64,000 nt of DNA from Nageia nagi (taxonomy: Eukaryota; Pinophyta). The notes below the pieces were generated by a model. The model saw only the letters and a program-made list of their open reading frames with translations, was not told the origin of the DNA and made no database searches. Made by a program: the position numbers and the translations under genes. The DNA lies in the NCBI GenBank assembly GCA_050084985.1, contig JBITNC010000002.1, positions 10,230,001-10,294,000 on the forward strand, written 5' to 3'. Shown in pieces: positions 45,514 through 57,511 of the stretch (positions are counted from its first letter, which is position 1; the number at the start of each line of letters is the position of its first letter).

Positions 45514-46751
45514 TGATCTAAAATCACCCTTAGCAAAAACAAACTAAGCTAAGGCTTCTATAACCCTCAAGCACCCAACTATTGCCCTCTAGGGCATACA
45601 AACACCTTAATGCACTAATGTGGGCCTCTTAGGTCTTCCTAACTACACATCACACCAAAAAATGATCCCATAAAGCTAATGTTAACCCCTAGGGCTTCTC
45701 CAACACTAAGTTAACCATGCAAATGCAACACAACAATAATAGATGACTCAAAATAGCCATGATGGGGCGACACCACAATATGGAGCCAGAACAAGATTCC
45801 AACATCAGTATATCATAATGCATATGTACAAAGGGAACAACATAATGATGAGAGAGACACAAGTTTTATCATATCATCGAATAACAATGGAGAATAATGA
45901 GGATCTCAACATCTAGATCTAGGGTTCTAAACCCTTATACAAGTCGAACACCATAGGAAAGACTAATTCCCTCAAACTTTGAATCCTCTCCTATAAAGAA
46001 GCCTCCTCGAACCTTGGTGACCAATGGAGGTATAAGCTCACCCTTGAAATACCACCAGATGGACTAGGTGACCCACCTAAGTCATAGAATGCTAGGCTTC
46101 CAACCCTATCACTCCTCTAAATGTCATCTAAGAATAATGCTCAACATAGCTAAGACTTGTATGTCTAATCGGGTTCAGTATAAAATAAGTATAATCAATA
46201 ACTAATCCCATCATGGAGCTCCATCCATAATATATAGCCTCATGTGTCTATCTATCATGCCTCATTATCATCGCAAGCTAAGTCTATTCCAACATTGGGG
46301 TTAACAAGTCAACCATGCCAACGTGGGGGTCATATTGGCCCAGTATGCTAATTTGAGGGTCCCATGGGCCTAGTGTGCCAATGTGAGGGTCATAAAAGCC
46401 CTCAATGTTGATGTGGAATCTAATGAGCCTCCTTGAGCTGATGTGGGGGTCTAAGTGGCCTCATAAACTAATGTGGGGTATGTGGGGCCCTCCCAACACT
46501 AGTATGCTCCTCTATGCACCTTTGGACTATATAAGAATCATGCCTATCTAAGGATTCCCATAATTCATGATAACCCATTACAAGTTAACACAAAACTACT
46601 CAAGGGGAGACATCCCATCATTGGGCTCACAATGGGGTCCATAGACCATAAGCTTCTGCTTGAGTTACAAATGTACAACATGATCATAAATAAAATATTA
46701 GATTACAAATTGACCATGACACATTTTATCAATGATCCAAATGGGACATCA
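45514..46751 (-). repeat. 3' LTR of C (left copy)
   Basis: 1238 bp. Contains degenerate repeats of about 30-35 bp ('aaTGTGGGGGTCa..tGGCC') at about 46305-46500, present also in the right copy. Confidence 0.9.
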
Positions 46752-47620
46752 TAAAGCCTCCCCTCTTGAATTACATGCCCTCAAGCAATGGTAGGAGATA
46801 GCTAAGGGTTGTCTTCCAAGAATTCTTTGGAATCTTCATCTGCACTTTGCCTCTCTAAAAAATCGACCAGATATCATCTTACTCTAGCTGAGGTGAGTCT
46901 TTAGTGTTGACTATTCTACTACCCTATGAACTCATGATGTGTCTACAGCCATCACTCCTCAAGATATGTTCATGGATGAAGCTCTCCATCCATATAACTA
47001 AGTGTTCTTCTACAAGGAATTGTACCTGTAATGTCTTGCAAAAAAATATTATCAGCATAAAATGTGTTGGACCTAAGCCCCTTTTAGGATTCCTACTAAT
47101 CCCATCAAGGAGTGATTTCCTAATCTACATCATGGGATTCTAGAACTCCTAAACACTTTGCATAGGCACTACTCTCTCATGCTCAACATGGGATCCCCTC
47201 CTTCTTGGAAACCTAATGAAGCTCCCTTTAGTGTCATCATGTCTAATGTGGGATTTCAAAACTCCTAAACACTCTACATAAGCACTTATTCTTCCTCATG
47301 CTCAACATGGGATCCCCTCCTCCTTGGAAACCCAACAAAGCTACCTATGGTATCAACATGTCCAATGTGGGGTCCCAATCACATTAGACACCCAATGTGA
47401 CTTCTCGAGATGGCCTCCTACCTAACATGGGACTCCAACCTCCTTGGTTACCAAACATGGTTATCCTAGCCCGATCTAAGATTAATGTGGTACTCCACCC
47501 TTCCTGGTCACCAAACATGGCTATCCTAGCCTTGTTTGAGCTCAATGAGGTCCTCCTGGTATCATACCATCCTAAATTGACTAACCCTAGCTGGTTGTTG
47601 GTCCTTTGTGTGTCCTCTTC
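46752..47620 (-). pseudogene. C 3' internal region, pol tail and short repeats
   Basis: Next to the LTR the minus strand has a polypurine tract (CAAGAGGGGAGGCTT, about 46754-46768) and a frame with EDSKEFLEDNP..GHVIQEGR, resembling the end of a gypsy polyprotein. Further right, two copies of a 116-bp unit (about 47134 and 47250, 'actcctaaacact..ctcaacatgggatcccctcc') and 60-bp units near 47410-47560 form short tandem repeats. Confidence 0.5.
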
Positions 47621-48272
47621 TCATAACCCCTGTAGTGTGTACTCCACTTCATCCATCTCAAACCTCACAATAAGGTTATGGTAGTTGGTGTGAATGTCAT
47701 CCAACTCCAATAACCATTGCATACCTAAAATGACATGTAGGTGGACCATGAGTAGATATAGGTAGAATTTTTCCCTTACCATACAACCTTGTAGCTTGAT
47801 ACCTAATCTCTTCATAATTTGATCCACCAATGTCAACTTGCCCTTAGCATTTAAAACTCAAAAGCCCTCAAAATTATTTTCAGGTCCTTCCTTTAAGCAA
47901 AATTGATGTTAATAAAATTATGTGATGCCTCCATATCTATCATCACCATGACATCTTGAACGTAAGCTTGACCAATTAGCTTTAGCATCAGGAACTTCTT
48001 TATCCCATGAAGTGAAGCTACCATACTACTCAATGTGCCCTCTACACATAGCAAATGTGAGTCCTCCATCTCCTCATTCAATTCTAGCTCTAACTCCTTC
48101 GAGCTATCCTTAAGAAGCACCTCGATGTAGTGTACCTATCCTTTACCTATGCAATCGTGTCTCAGCTCCCACTTCTTCTTGCAATAGAAGCACTTGCCCT
48201 CTTATCATAATTTCTTTCTAATGGCAACATCTAACTGATCTAATCTAGGCATGGGGGTGCTTTGGTTTTGCT
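47621..48272 (-). pseudogene. C protease and zinc knuckle
   Basis: The knuckle GKCFYCKKKWELRHDC lies at about 48160-48215. The protease follows: GIKKFLMLKLIGQAYVQDVM, VMIDMEASHNFININ, where D-(S/T)-GASHNF is usual and DMEASHNF is found. Then VREKFYLYLLMVHLHVILGM and QWLLELDDIHTNYHNLIVRF, the C-terminal protease half typical of gypsy elements. The 5' side is cut by A2 at 48268-48272 (TTGCT). Confidence 0.8.
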
Positions 48273-48772
48273 TGTGAGAATTGAATTATAACATAAACAA
48301 CCCTATACTACCAATATCTCATGAAAGCTCACATTTCACATCTAGATAACTCATAAAGCAATCTCACAACATAACATAAGATGTAAGTGGTTCCTCCAAC
48401 TCGGAGTACATCCACTAACTAGATCTCATTTCTTTCACAAGTATGAACTCTTACAATTCTCTTATTCTCATCTTCTAAACACTATCATCTAGCATAACTT
48501 TACTCCATAAATTGATGTGTGATCACAAAGAGAGAGCCTTCTATTTATAGGCTAAAATCCCTCTTTTAATCACCCTTTTACCCAATGTACAAAGGCATGA
48601 CATGCAACTTCCTTTTACCCAAGGGGCATGCTCATAACATGGAGTGTAGGATAAGTTACATTATCATATTCACTTAAATACTTAATGTATCAAATGATAC
48701 CCTTAAGTATTAGTGAACTTGCATAGAATATTATTACAAATTTTTTACAATAATGCATTATACATTCCAACA
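48273..48772 (-). repeat. 3' LTR of A2 (left copy)
   Basis: 500 bp, equal in length to the right copy. Followed on the right by the polypurine tract (minus: GCATTAAGGGGAAG, 48773-48786). Confidence 0.95.
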
Positions 48773-49326
48773 CTTCCCCTTAATGCAATATTAAGATAGA
48801 GTGAATAAGAGAGAAGGAAGAGAGAAAGTAAGAGAGTTCTCCTCCAAATAGATACAACAAATATGAGAACTTTTTACATATTTGTAAAGTAAGAAAGATC
48901 TATTTTGAGACTCACTACTTTACCAAATACAATCATTAACCATAATCAATTTTAATGTACATGAAGTAGTCATCCAACCAGAAGTCATGAAGAGTCTCCA
49001 AAAGCCTACATACCTGAAATAAGTAACCTACAATCTCAAGGAACCTGCAAATCATAAGCAGCTCAAATAACAAAATTAGTTATATGCATCATATTCATAT
49101 CAACAAAGATAGATGAATCAAATAAATGCTATCATAAACTGATCAATGGTGCACTATAAGTCATCACAAAGATGTCAAGCCAAAAACTCATAGTCACCTA
49201 TTGTATATATAACATGTGTTTATCATCATTACAAAGTAGAGCATAACAAAAAATGCACATACGATTTTCTCATATATGGATAAATGAACACTATACAGCA
49301 GAGTCCTCCTAGGGGTGAAGTTGTCA

Positions 49327-49990
49327 TCATAAACATGAATTCAACATAAAAATTAAAACTTCACTCCCCCTTGAGGGCAACTTCACCAACCTGATAGCAT
49401 CCATAAGCTTATAGAATTGAGCTTCCAAGAGAGGCTTGGTGAACAAATAAGTGAAGTTTAAAGTGAATAGATAATACTCTAAGTGTATGATGCCATCAAG
49501 AACCTTCTCCTTAATAAAATGAGCATGGATTTCCATATGTTTTATTCTCTGATGGAACATAAGATTCTTACCCTAAGAAATAGCTAATTGATTATCTGAA
49601 AAAATCAAAGATGAGCCATCTTAATCATACCTAATTTCTTTTAGAATATGCCTTAGCCAAATGGCTTCCTGAACTACAACAAACATGACACGATATTTAT
49701 CTTCTATGATGGAAAGAGAAATAGTAGGTTGCTTCTTGGAAGCCCAAGAGATAGCACCTAAATCAATGCTAAACACATACATAAAGGTTGATTTTTTATC
49801 ATCTCTATCTCCTCCATAGTTAAAACTTGAGTAACTTAAGAGAACAAATGAAGGCAACTTAGAATACTTGAGAGCAAGATCCTTAGTCCCTACAACATAC
49901 TTCAAGATTTACTTAACAACATTGAGATGCTCAATATATGGTTTATCCATGAATTGTACCATCAAATTCATTACAAAGGCAATATTTGGT
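49327..49990 (-). pseudogene. A2 RNase H
   Basis: MKYVVGTKDLALKYSKLPSF, NYGGDRDDKKSTFMYVFSID, SWASKKQPTISLSIIEDKYR, VVVQEAIWLRHILKEIRYD, HQRIKHMEIHAHFIKEKVLD. Collinear with A1. The usual ExEY triad is altered to IEDKY. Confidence 0.85.
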
Positions 49991-50019
49991 TTAAAAATAG
50001 TCAAATATAGAAGACTACC

Positions 50020-50937
50020 AATTAATTACCTGTAAGTTGTAGCATCAACCAACTAAGATTCGAAGTTTAAAGAAATAGTGATTCCAGAAGAGACTAGGAT
50101 TGTAGCATATCTACATTCCTTCATTCCAAACTTCTACAAGATGTTTGATATATACTTAGATTGATTGAGATAAGTACAATCCTTGTATTGGTATACTTGC
50201 ATTTTGAGGTAGTAGTGTAAGAGACCAAGATCAATCATTTTAAATGTTGCCTTAAGTTTGGATATGCACTCTTGAATGATTTCATCATTATTCCTAGTAA
50301 TCAAAAGATCATCCACATAAAGGAGAATCAATACCACATCTTTTCTTTGATTGAGCACATATAGATCAAAGTCAGAAAAGCACTTGAAGAATATAATGTC
50401 TGTAAAGTATCTTGAAATTTTCTTATACTAGGCTTTATGTGCTTGCTTAAGTCCATATAATGACTTATTTAACTTGCACACAAAAGACTCTTTGCCTTCC
50501 ACAACAGACACTTTTGGTTGATTCGTAAAGATTTTCACATCTATGTCACCATTGATAAATGCACTTTTGATGTCAAGTTGAAAAAATTTCCATCTTTGAG
50601 CTATAGAAAGAGCAAGAATAATCCTGATAGTAAGCATCTTTGCCATGGGAACAAAGGTTTTCTCATAATCTACACCGTATTTCTAAATAAAACCTTTGGC
50701 TACTAACCTTATTTTGTATGTCTCAATATCCCCAACTAAATTATACTTGACCTTGTAGATCCACTTCTTGCAAATCACATTCTTCTCATTGGGATAAAGA
50801 ACCAAATCCCATGTTTTATTTTTCATAAGCACCTCATACTCAACTTTCATGGCTTCCACCTAGCACTCATGCTTAGAAGCATATTTGAAAGATGCAGGCT
50901 CATGCTTGTTATCAATAATGGTAAATAAGGATTTGTT
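50020..50937 (-). pseudogene. A2 reverse transcriptase
   Basis: MAKMLTIRIILALSIAQRWK, FQLDIKSAFINGDIDVKIFT, NKSLYGLKQAHKA, LILLYVDDLLITRNNDEIIQ, SKLKATFKMIDLGLLHYYLK. The YVDD box is intact; stops occur near 50430, 50680 and 50870. Confidence 0.9.
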
Positions 50938-50966
50938 CAAGAGTATTCATGACTTGAATACTCTTG
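50938..50966. repeat. Perfect 12-bp inverted repeat at the A2 integrase deletion
   Basis: CAAGAGTATTCA (50938-50949) and TGAATACTCTTG (50955-50966) with a 5-base spacer. It lies exactly where pre-integrase sequence (KSIQVM) jumps to the RT N-terminus, so the integrase deletion created or used it. Confidence 0.75.
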
Positions 50967-51350
50967 TGGTTAAGGTGCCCTAAATGATGGTGCCAAAGAT
51001 TGCCTCTAAAACATACACTAATAGCAAAACACATCTTTGTTAGAACTTGATCCATAATGTAGAGATCATCTTTCATTGATCCTTTAACCAACATAGCAAG
51101 TCCTTTCTTAATACACCAATATTGAGAGTCGAACTCAAATAAGTACCCTTTCCTTGCAACTTGAATCACAGAGAGAAGGTTCATCCTAAGCTTAGGAACA
51201 TAGAGCACATTTTCAAGAATCTTCTTATGAATCAACACACTTCCAATGCCTTGGAATTCAAGGATAGAGTTATCACCCATCACAACTACATCTTTTTTAT
51301 ACTTATGAAAGTTCTCAAATTTATCTTTTTCAAAGCATAGGTAATTAATG
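50950..51350 (-). pseudogene. A2 protease end and GAG-pre-integrase
   Basis: VVVMGDNSILEFQGIGSVLI, ILENVLYVPKLRMNLLSVIQ, CIKKGLAMLVKGSMKDDLYI, GNLWHHHLGHLNHKSIQVM. The 194-codon frame is intact up to the deletion, after which it reads out of frame into RT. Confidence 0.85.
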
Positions 51351-51399
51351 CAAATAGAGTCAACAATACAATCACATAAAAAAGTGCAAGACATGGAGT

Positions 51400-52370
51400 A
51401 GAGCATCGTAGCAATACCAACTTGAATATTTTTCTTTTTTTTGAAGTTATTTACATTTTCACTACCTTTGTTATTTTTCTTTCTTTTTTGTAGCAATCAA
51501 CTTCTTTGTGACCTCGGATACCATAATAGTTACAAATACCATCAAACTTTGCCTTAGGATTTGGATTATTTGCTTTTCCTTTACCATCTCTTTACTTGAA
51601 GTGGTTGTTATTTTCATTGTTCCTATTATTGTTGATGTTGTTACTATTACCTCTTTTCTCAAATATTTTGAAGGAAGAAGGATAAGATTTCTTATGATGA
51701 TTGAACTTCTTCTTGAAAGGAGTTTTGGTTGCTTCTAGAGCAACATTATTATCTTTTGAAGAAGAAATCAACACTTTTTGTTAAGAGTTTCTCATGCTTA
51801 AAAAGAAGCCTAGAAAGGTTCTCAATGGAGAAGACTTTTTCTTCATCATCAAGTCTAGTCTCAATTACCATCATAAAGTTATCAAATTTTAAAGAAAGAC
51901 TTTGAAAAATTGATGAAGACCATGAACTCATCGTTGATCCAATTGCACCCACAAGCAACAAGTTGAATCTTAAGGTCAATGATTATGTTCAAGAAGAGAG
52001 CCACATTTTCATCTTTCCTTTGATGAGATTGAAGCAACTTTTGAAGAATAGTAAACCTTTTTGAAAACTTTGAACCAAGGTAGATTTGCTTAATCTTATA
52101 CTAAGCTTCCTTTATCGAGGTTGAAGAGGAAATCATCATGAACACATCATTTGAAATTGCATGAAAAATCATGAAGGTTGTCAATTAATTCTTCATGTTG
52201 TAAGCCTTTAGTGCCTCTCATCTATAGGAGGTAAGAGGTTCTCATTCATTATTTTTCAAAGCTTCCTTTCCTGCAATTCAACTCTCATTTGAGGTTCTCA
52301 AATCCCAAAGTTGGAACCATCGAGAATGTGCTTGGTTAAAAATGTGTCTTCCATTTGCTACACAAGAACA
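51400..52370 (-). pseudogene. A2 gag with altered zinc knuckle
   Basis: Capsid words EVEGSVSIIKQIYLGSK-like in broken frames; SLKFDNFMMVIETRLDDEEK, LSRLLFKHEKLL; an Asn-rich stretch; and the knuckle ICNYYGIRGHKEVDC, in which the second Cys is Tyr. A1 keeps that Cys. Frameshifts near 51600 and 51750. Confidence 0.8.
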
Positions 52371-55323
52371 TGAATAAATAATAAACATGTGGTTCAAAAA
52401 ATAACATTACATGTTAAGTTTTAATCCAAGTAAATAATACATGTTGAATTTAACAACAAGGATATGCTTGATTTGTTTCACAAGAGAAAATATTTACAAC
52501 TCAAATATACATCCCATGAACCCAAAATACTTTTATCATCACCAATAATTGTAGATAAAGAGTGACATTATCAAGGCTTATTTTCTTATCTAAAATTAGG
52601 CCTTCACCTGAATGCTTGCAAGATGGAATCTAGGTACTACCAATCCTTAACCAGTTTACCTTGGATAGTATTATACTCTTAGAAGGAGAAGTACCTACTA
52701 TTTTTTAAGGTTATGATGTATATTGGATCGATCAAATTATTAATCTTGATTAGGTTTCAAGTTGTCCTCTTAGGTTATCAGGATAATCCTTGAATAGACG
52801 TGTGGACATGTGGTATCCACCTATTAGAGTTATATCCAAACCAATAAAGGACTTAAGGGAAATTGAGAAGTACAAACCTTTCACCATTTGGATCATAAAA
52901 CTTAAAGGCTCCAATCTACCTATCCTCACCTCATGGTTCCCCAAACAAGTCATGTTGCAGAATGTACATGAGGATGTGTTCATTTTAGGAGGTTGCTCAA
53001 ATTCAATGTTTATGATTTTACATAAGTAAAAAGTGCTAAACATGAAGTATAGTGCATTAAACATTATCCATTCATAAATTGAAACCTTAAGAGTCCAATG
53101 GGTTTTGTTTACTAACCCTTAAAGAATGTCTTTACACAAATTAACTTTGCAAGAAAAAATACTTAAGCATAAGCATGCATTAATTCCATAATTTTCATAA
53201 GTTAACTTTGCATAAAGGATAAATACTTAATAAGTAGGAAGCATGCATATTAAGGAATTTAAGTCATATGCATCATTAACTTATCATTAAATTAAAAAAA
53301 TTAAGTCCTAAGCATGCATCATTAACTTAAAATATTTTAAGTCCTAAGCATGTATCATTAACTTAATTTGCATAAGTCTATATATCACTTTGCATAAAAG
53401 GATGCATCGTTTCCATAGTTTGTATAAGTTAAATCCAAAATAAAACTTCAAAGAGGCATAAGCTTTCATTCATAGCATTACATCAAAGATCTAAAAAGTA
53501 TTGCATAAGGATTTTATCAACACTTAAAAACTAAGTAATAGATATGTCATATAAGAATCTAAAAATTTTAAGTAAAGACATTCAAAAAATTTCCCCCTCT
53601 CTTACTTAAAATTGATATCAAAAAATGCAAGTTTTTTTTAAAGAATACTTTAAAAAATTTCATTAATGTTAAGTAAAAGAATTTTTTTAATTTTTTGACT
53701 AAAGAAAAATACTTGCCATCATTGTAAGAATACTTCAAAAAACATCCTATATTTTTACTTATATATATATAAGAAAAAATAAGATAAGTTAGTAGATAAA
53801 GTAATAATACTTTCAAATATTAAGAGTATTCAAAAATGATTTACCTTTCAAGAATTAAATTAAAATATGATTACTTGTAATACATTAAGGTTTAAGTGTA
53901 ACCCTTACTCCACTTAATGCATTTAATATGTTAGATAAAGAACACATTCCATCTAAATGCATTAATTTTGTTCACTAAGTTTGCAAAAAAATAAATGAAG
54001 TGGATACGTACACTCTTTAGTTAAAGAAAATTTAATTCAATTGTAGTTCTTACTCCACATAGCTTTCTAAGTAAAGGAGGACAATTATTGCCTAAAAATT
54101 AAAAAATGAGTGGGCCTCAAGTGGAAAAAAAAAACAAAGGCCAACAAAGAGAGCACATAGAGGAGGCGACTGAAGGAGAGACATTCAGCTTGCCAAAAAA
54201 CTCTAGAGGGAAGACATATTCATAAGGAGGGAGGAGCATAATCTTAAGAGCAATGTAGGCCTTAAAATGATAATGAATTGAGGTAAAGCCTTGAGGGATG
54301 CTCCACGTAGAGAGATTCATGTGAAGAAAGTGACCACAAATGAGCAACAAAGTTGAGGGCATCAATCAAAGGGTGTAGAGAGCAATATGAGGGGCTCACA
54401 TCATGAGGAGGGAGGGGCCACAAAGGAATCAAATATATGAGGATAGGTCACACAAGCAGGCACCAAGGAGGAGAGCCATGAAAAGTTGTGAAGAAAAAAG
54501 AAAAAAACTAAAGGAAGCTGGATGTAAAGAAAGGGAAAGAGTGTAGGGGAAACAACAAGGTAGCCAGACCAACAAGAGTGACAGGTGGCTAGGGGAACCT
54601 AGGAGGATCTAAAATATATCACAAAGCACCAATAACTACTAGAACGAAGAGCGATGATGCCTTGAGAACCACCATGGAAAAAGTGAAAGGCCATTGTAAA
54701 AATCCATGGTCTAAGGCGCTAGTTTCAGGTCCAAACCAGGTGCCCAAAAAAAGGCTAGGAGAGATAGGTTCAACAAGACCAAAATAAAAATGTCACCATA
54801 ACTTATGCTTTTGAAACAAAAACAAAAAAAAAAATTGTTTGCAAAAATATTAGGTACAAGTTATTTTTATTTTAGAAACTAAAAAACAATTCATTATTGG
54901 AAAAAAAAATCTAACTTATATATAATAAAAAAATACACAAATATTTTTTTTATATATCAAAGAAGGTTAAGATTTTTTTTTATTTCAACAATGAATAGCT
55001 TGTATAAAAAATTGTAATTTCCATATACTAACCTCCTTAGTAAAAATAACAATATGTTAAGCAATTTGGAAAAAAATTGCATTTAACATAAGAAGTTAGT
55101 ATAAGAAAAAAATATATATCACTATTTCAACCATAGTTTGTAAAAAAATGAACTAACATATGTCATAAGGTATGTTAGTATCATTAATGAAATAATAAAA
55201 AAAAGAAAGTAATTATACCTTTTCTTAGTTTTACCTCAACAATACCTCAAGATTGAAGGAATAAGATATCCAAGAGAGTTGAAGAAGAGCTTCCAAACCA
55301 AGGATGTAAAGAGAAGCTTCCAA
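52371..55323 (-). other. A2 leader region
   Basis: Noncoding apart from a short frame (53064-52750, MNTSSCTFCNMTCLGNHEVR..) also present at the gag start of A1 and in B near 58790-58890. The rest (53065-55323) is AT-rich with a more balanced block at 54110-54780. Confidence 0.6.
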
Positions 55324-55340
55324 GGAGCTCTAATACCAAA
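55324..55340 (-). other. Primer-binding site of A2
   Basis: The minus strand reads TTTGGTATTAGAGCTCC beside the right LTR, close to the initiator-Met tRNA complement. Confidence 0.8.
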
Positions 55341-55840
55341 TGTGAGAATTGAATTATAACATAAACAACCTTATACTACCAAGATCTCATGAAAGCTCAC
55401 AATTCACATCTAGATAACTCATAAAGCAATCTCACAACATAACATAAGATGTAAGTGGTTCTTCCAACTAAGAGTACATCCACTAACTAGATCTCACTTC
55501 TTTCACAAATATGAACTCTTACAATTCTCCTATTCTCATCTCCTAAACACTATCCTCTAGCATAACTTTACTCCACAAATTGATGTGTGATCATAAAGAG
55601 GGAGCCTTCTATTTATAGGCCAAAATTCCTCTTTGGATCACTCTTTTACCCAATGTACAAAAGCATGACATGCAAATCCCTTTTACCCAAGGGTCATGCT
55701 CATGACATGGAGTGTAGGACAAGTTACATTATCATATTCACTTAAATAGTTAAGGTATTAAATGATACCGTTAAGTATTAGTGAACTTACATAGAAGATT
55801 ATTACAAAACCTTTACAATAATGCATTATACATCCCAACA
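55341..55840 (-). repeat. 5' LTR of A2 (right copy)
   Basis: 500 bp, highly similar to the left copy. TTGCT follows at 55841-55845. Confidence 0.95.
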
Positions 55841-55845
55841 TTGCT

Positions 55846-57470
55846 AGTCCCTTCCCACATCCTCAGACTTAGTGGTACCTTGTTGGTCGATCCTCCCCTA
55901 AGGGATTTCATGATAGGCTCCAAATCATACGTAGATCAAATGGCATTTTCCAAGTAACTGAGATATGAAACCTTGACCATCCCTCTCAATGGTTTGAACA
56001 ACCCCTCAATGAATAAGAACATCAACCTCTCCTCAAGAATATGGTGGATCATCACTACTAGCTTCTAAAACTTCATCACGAACTCATCCATTATCTTTAT
56101 CTACCTCAAAGAATTTAGATCTCAAAAGTAATCATTCTCTTTCTAATCAAACCTCTTCACCAACCTCCGAGTGAACTCCTCTAATATAGTAATGTGGGCA
56201 TAGCCTTGACTCACCATGCTATGATGCCACCACTCTAACGCATCTCCCTCCAGATGCAAAATTGATGGCTTCGTCCTCCATCATGCTAGGGTTCAAAATA
56301 AAGTATGTCCATAATTAATGCACCCAAGCCCTTATTATCATCCTCTTATAATCAAATGTGGGTACTTGCATCTTATTGATCTTATATTACAGATCTCTCT
56401 TTCTGTACCACTACCATCTTGATTGATGTTGCCCATGTGAGCCACCCTTCAACCCTAGTAGCTCCAAATAAATGTTGAAATTGATGTCTCACCTCACATA
56501 TGAATGCAACATGTTGTAGTCTCTATGATGCTTGTTTAGTTTCAATGAACCAAGCACCCTTGCTCTAGGGTCTTCTCCCTCTTTTGATGCAAACATGGGC
56601 TTGTTTGGCCTAGGAATGATAGGTTGATCATTCCTTCCTCCAACATTGGTTTCCAAATACCATTTGAGAAAAGGGCTCTCCTGATGTGGTATCCATTATG
56701 ATTGGGATCTCTAGAATTATGGCACAAATTATTCCCTATACCCTTGAATGGAGTCCTTATCTCATACTCCTTGATCTCCTTAATGAATGCTCCCCTTCCA
56801 TCTGATCATCCTTCAAAGATCCTTTGAAATCATTCTCATCCTAACATGGAGGTGGAGTTGCTTCCTTGGTGTGATGTGGGGTCTTGAAACCCTCATTCTC
56901 TTGTTGTAACTCCTTTAAACCTTCATCAAGCTAACATGGGCCTTCATGGCCTACCCTATCATCTTGTTGGGCTCTGTAGCCTCTCTGAGTGTGGCATGGA
57001 TCCCAATCCTCACTATCCACCACTCATGGACCAACTCCCTCATCCCAGATCCTTTATCCATGCCTTCTTCCATTTGAGTTATGCTAAGAAGGTTCCTAAT
57101 CATTCTAGACATGGTGCCTTACTCTTAGCTCTTCTTTTCCTTCTCTTATCTGTTGATCTTCTTCCTCTACCTTACCCCATTATTGATCCATTCTTTGCTC
57201 TAATGATTGCATGGTTATGGTCATGCTATGCAAGATTGATATTAAAGCCCTAAACTCCCATTCAAGTGTACCATCCCTATCCCTCCTCTCAATAGAAGGT
57301 TCTTCTTGCATTGCTTCCTCAAACCTTGGCCTTGGGATTTCGACATCTTATTCAATCTAGTATCTAGCTTCTTCCTCTTGATGGCCATCTTCAGATCTCC
57401 TGCCTCTCTTGGTAGTTGACATCTCTCTCTTACGTGATCTAGTCTTATAATGGTGGATCTTGGGTTTCAT
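55846..57470 (-). pseudogene. C gag, capsid and N-terminal part
   Basis: The gene starts at ATG 57470: MKPKIHHYKTRSRKREMSTT, basic, then an acidic region with SLEQRMDQ. Near 56280-55860 the capsid words appear through frame damage: the segment before 56210 (VVASYHGESR, usual WWxHY), FTRRLVKRFD-like, EVDKDNG..VRDEV and GVVQTIERDGQG. This is the Retrotrans_gag order. Numerous stops. It continues left of A2 into the knuckle at 48.2 kb. Confidence 0.7.
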
Positions 57471-57487
57471 ACAATAGGTTGGTAATA

Positions 57488-57505
57488 TCCAAGCTATAAT
57501 ACCAC
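57488..57505 (-). other. Primer-binding site of C
   Basis: The minus strand reads GTGGTATTATAGCTTGGA near the right LTR, a degenerate initiator-Met complement (TGGTATCAGAGC). Confidence 0.6.
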
Positions 57506-57511
57506 TTATGA

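Larger units (their letters stand above)
48273..55840 (-). mobile_element. Ty1/copia element A2, minus strand, inserted in C
   Basis: Two 500-bp LTRs (48273-48772, 55341-55840) start TGTGAGAATTGAATTATAAC and end CATtCCAACA. They are flanked by the exact duplication TTGCT (48268-48272, 55841-55845). Same family as A1. Minus order: primer site, long leader, gag, pre-integrase, RT, RNase H, polypurine tract; the integrase is missing. It lies in the gag gene of C and is the youngest element of the B-C-A2 nest. Confidence 0.95.

Noticed and set aside
54117-54365. Minus-strand 82-codon frame in the A2 leader
   Set aside because: The corresponding region of A1 has no such frame and no similarity to known proteins was visible.
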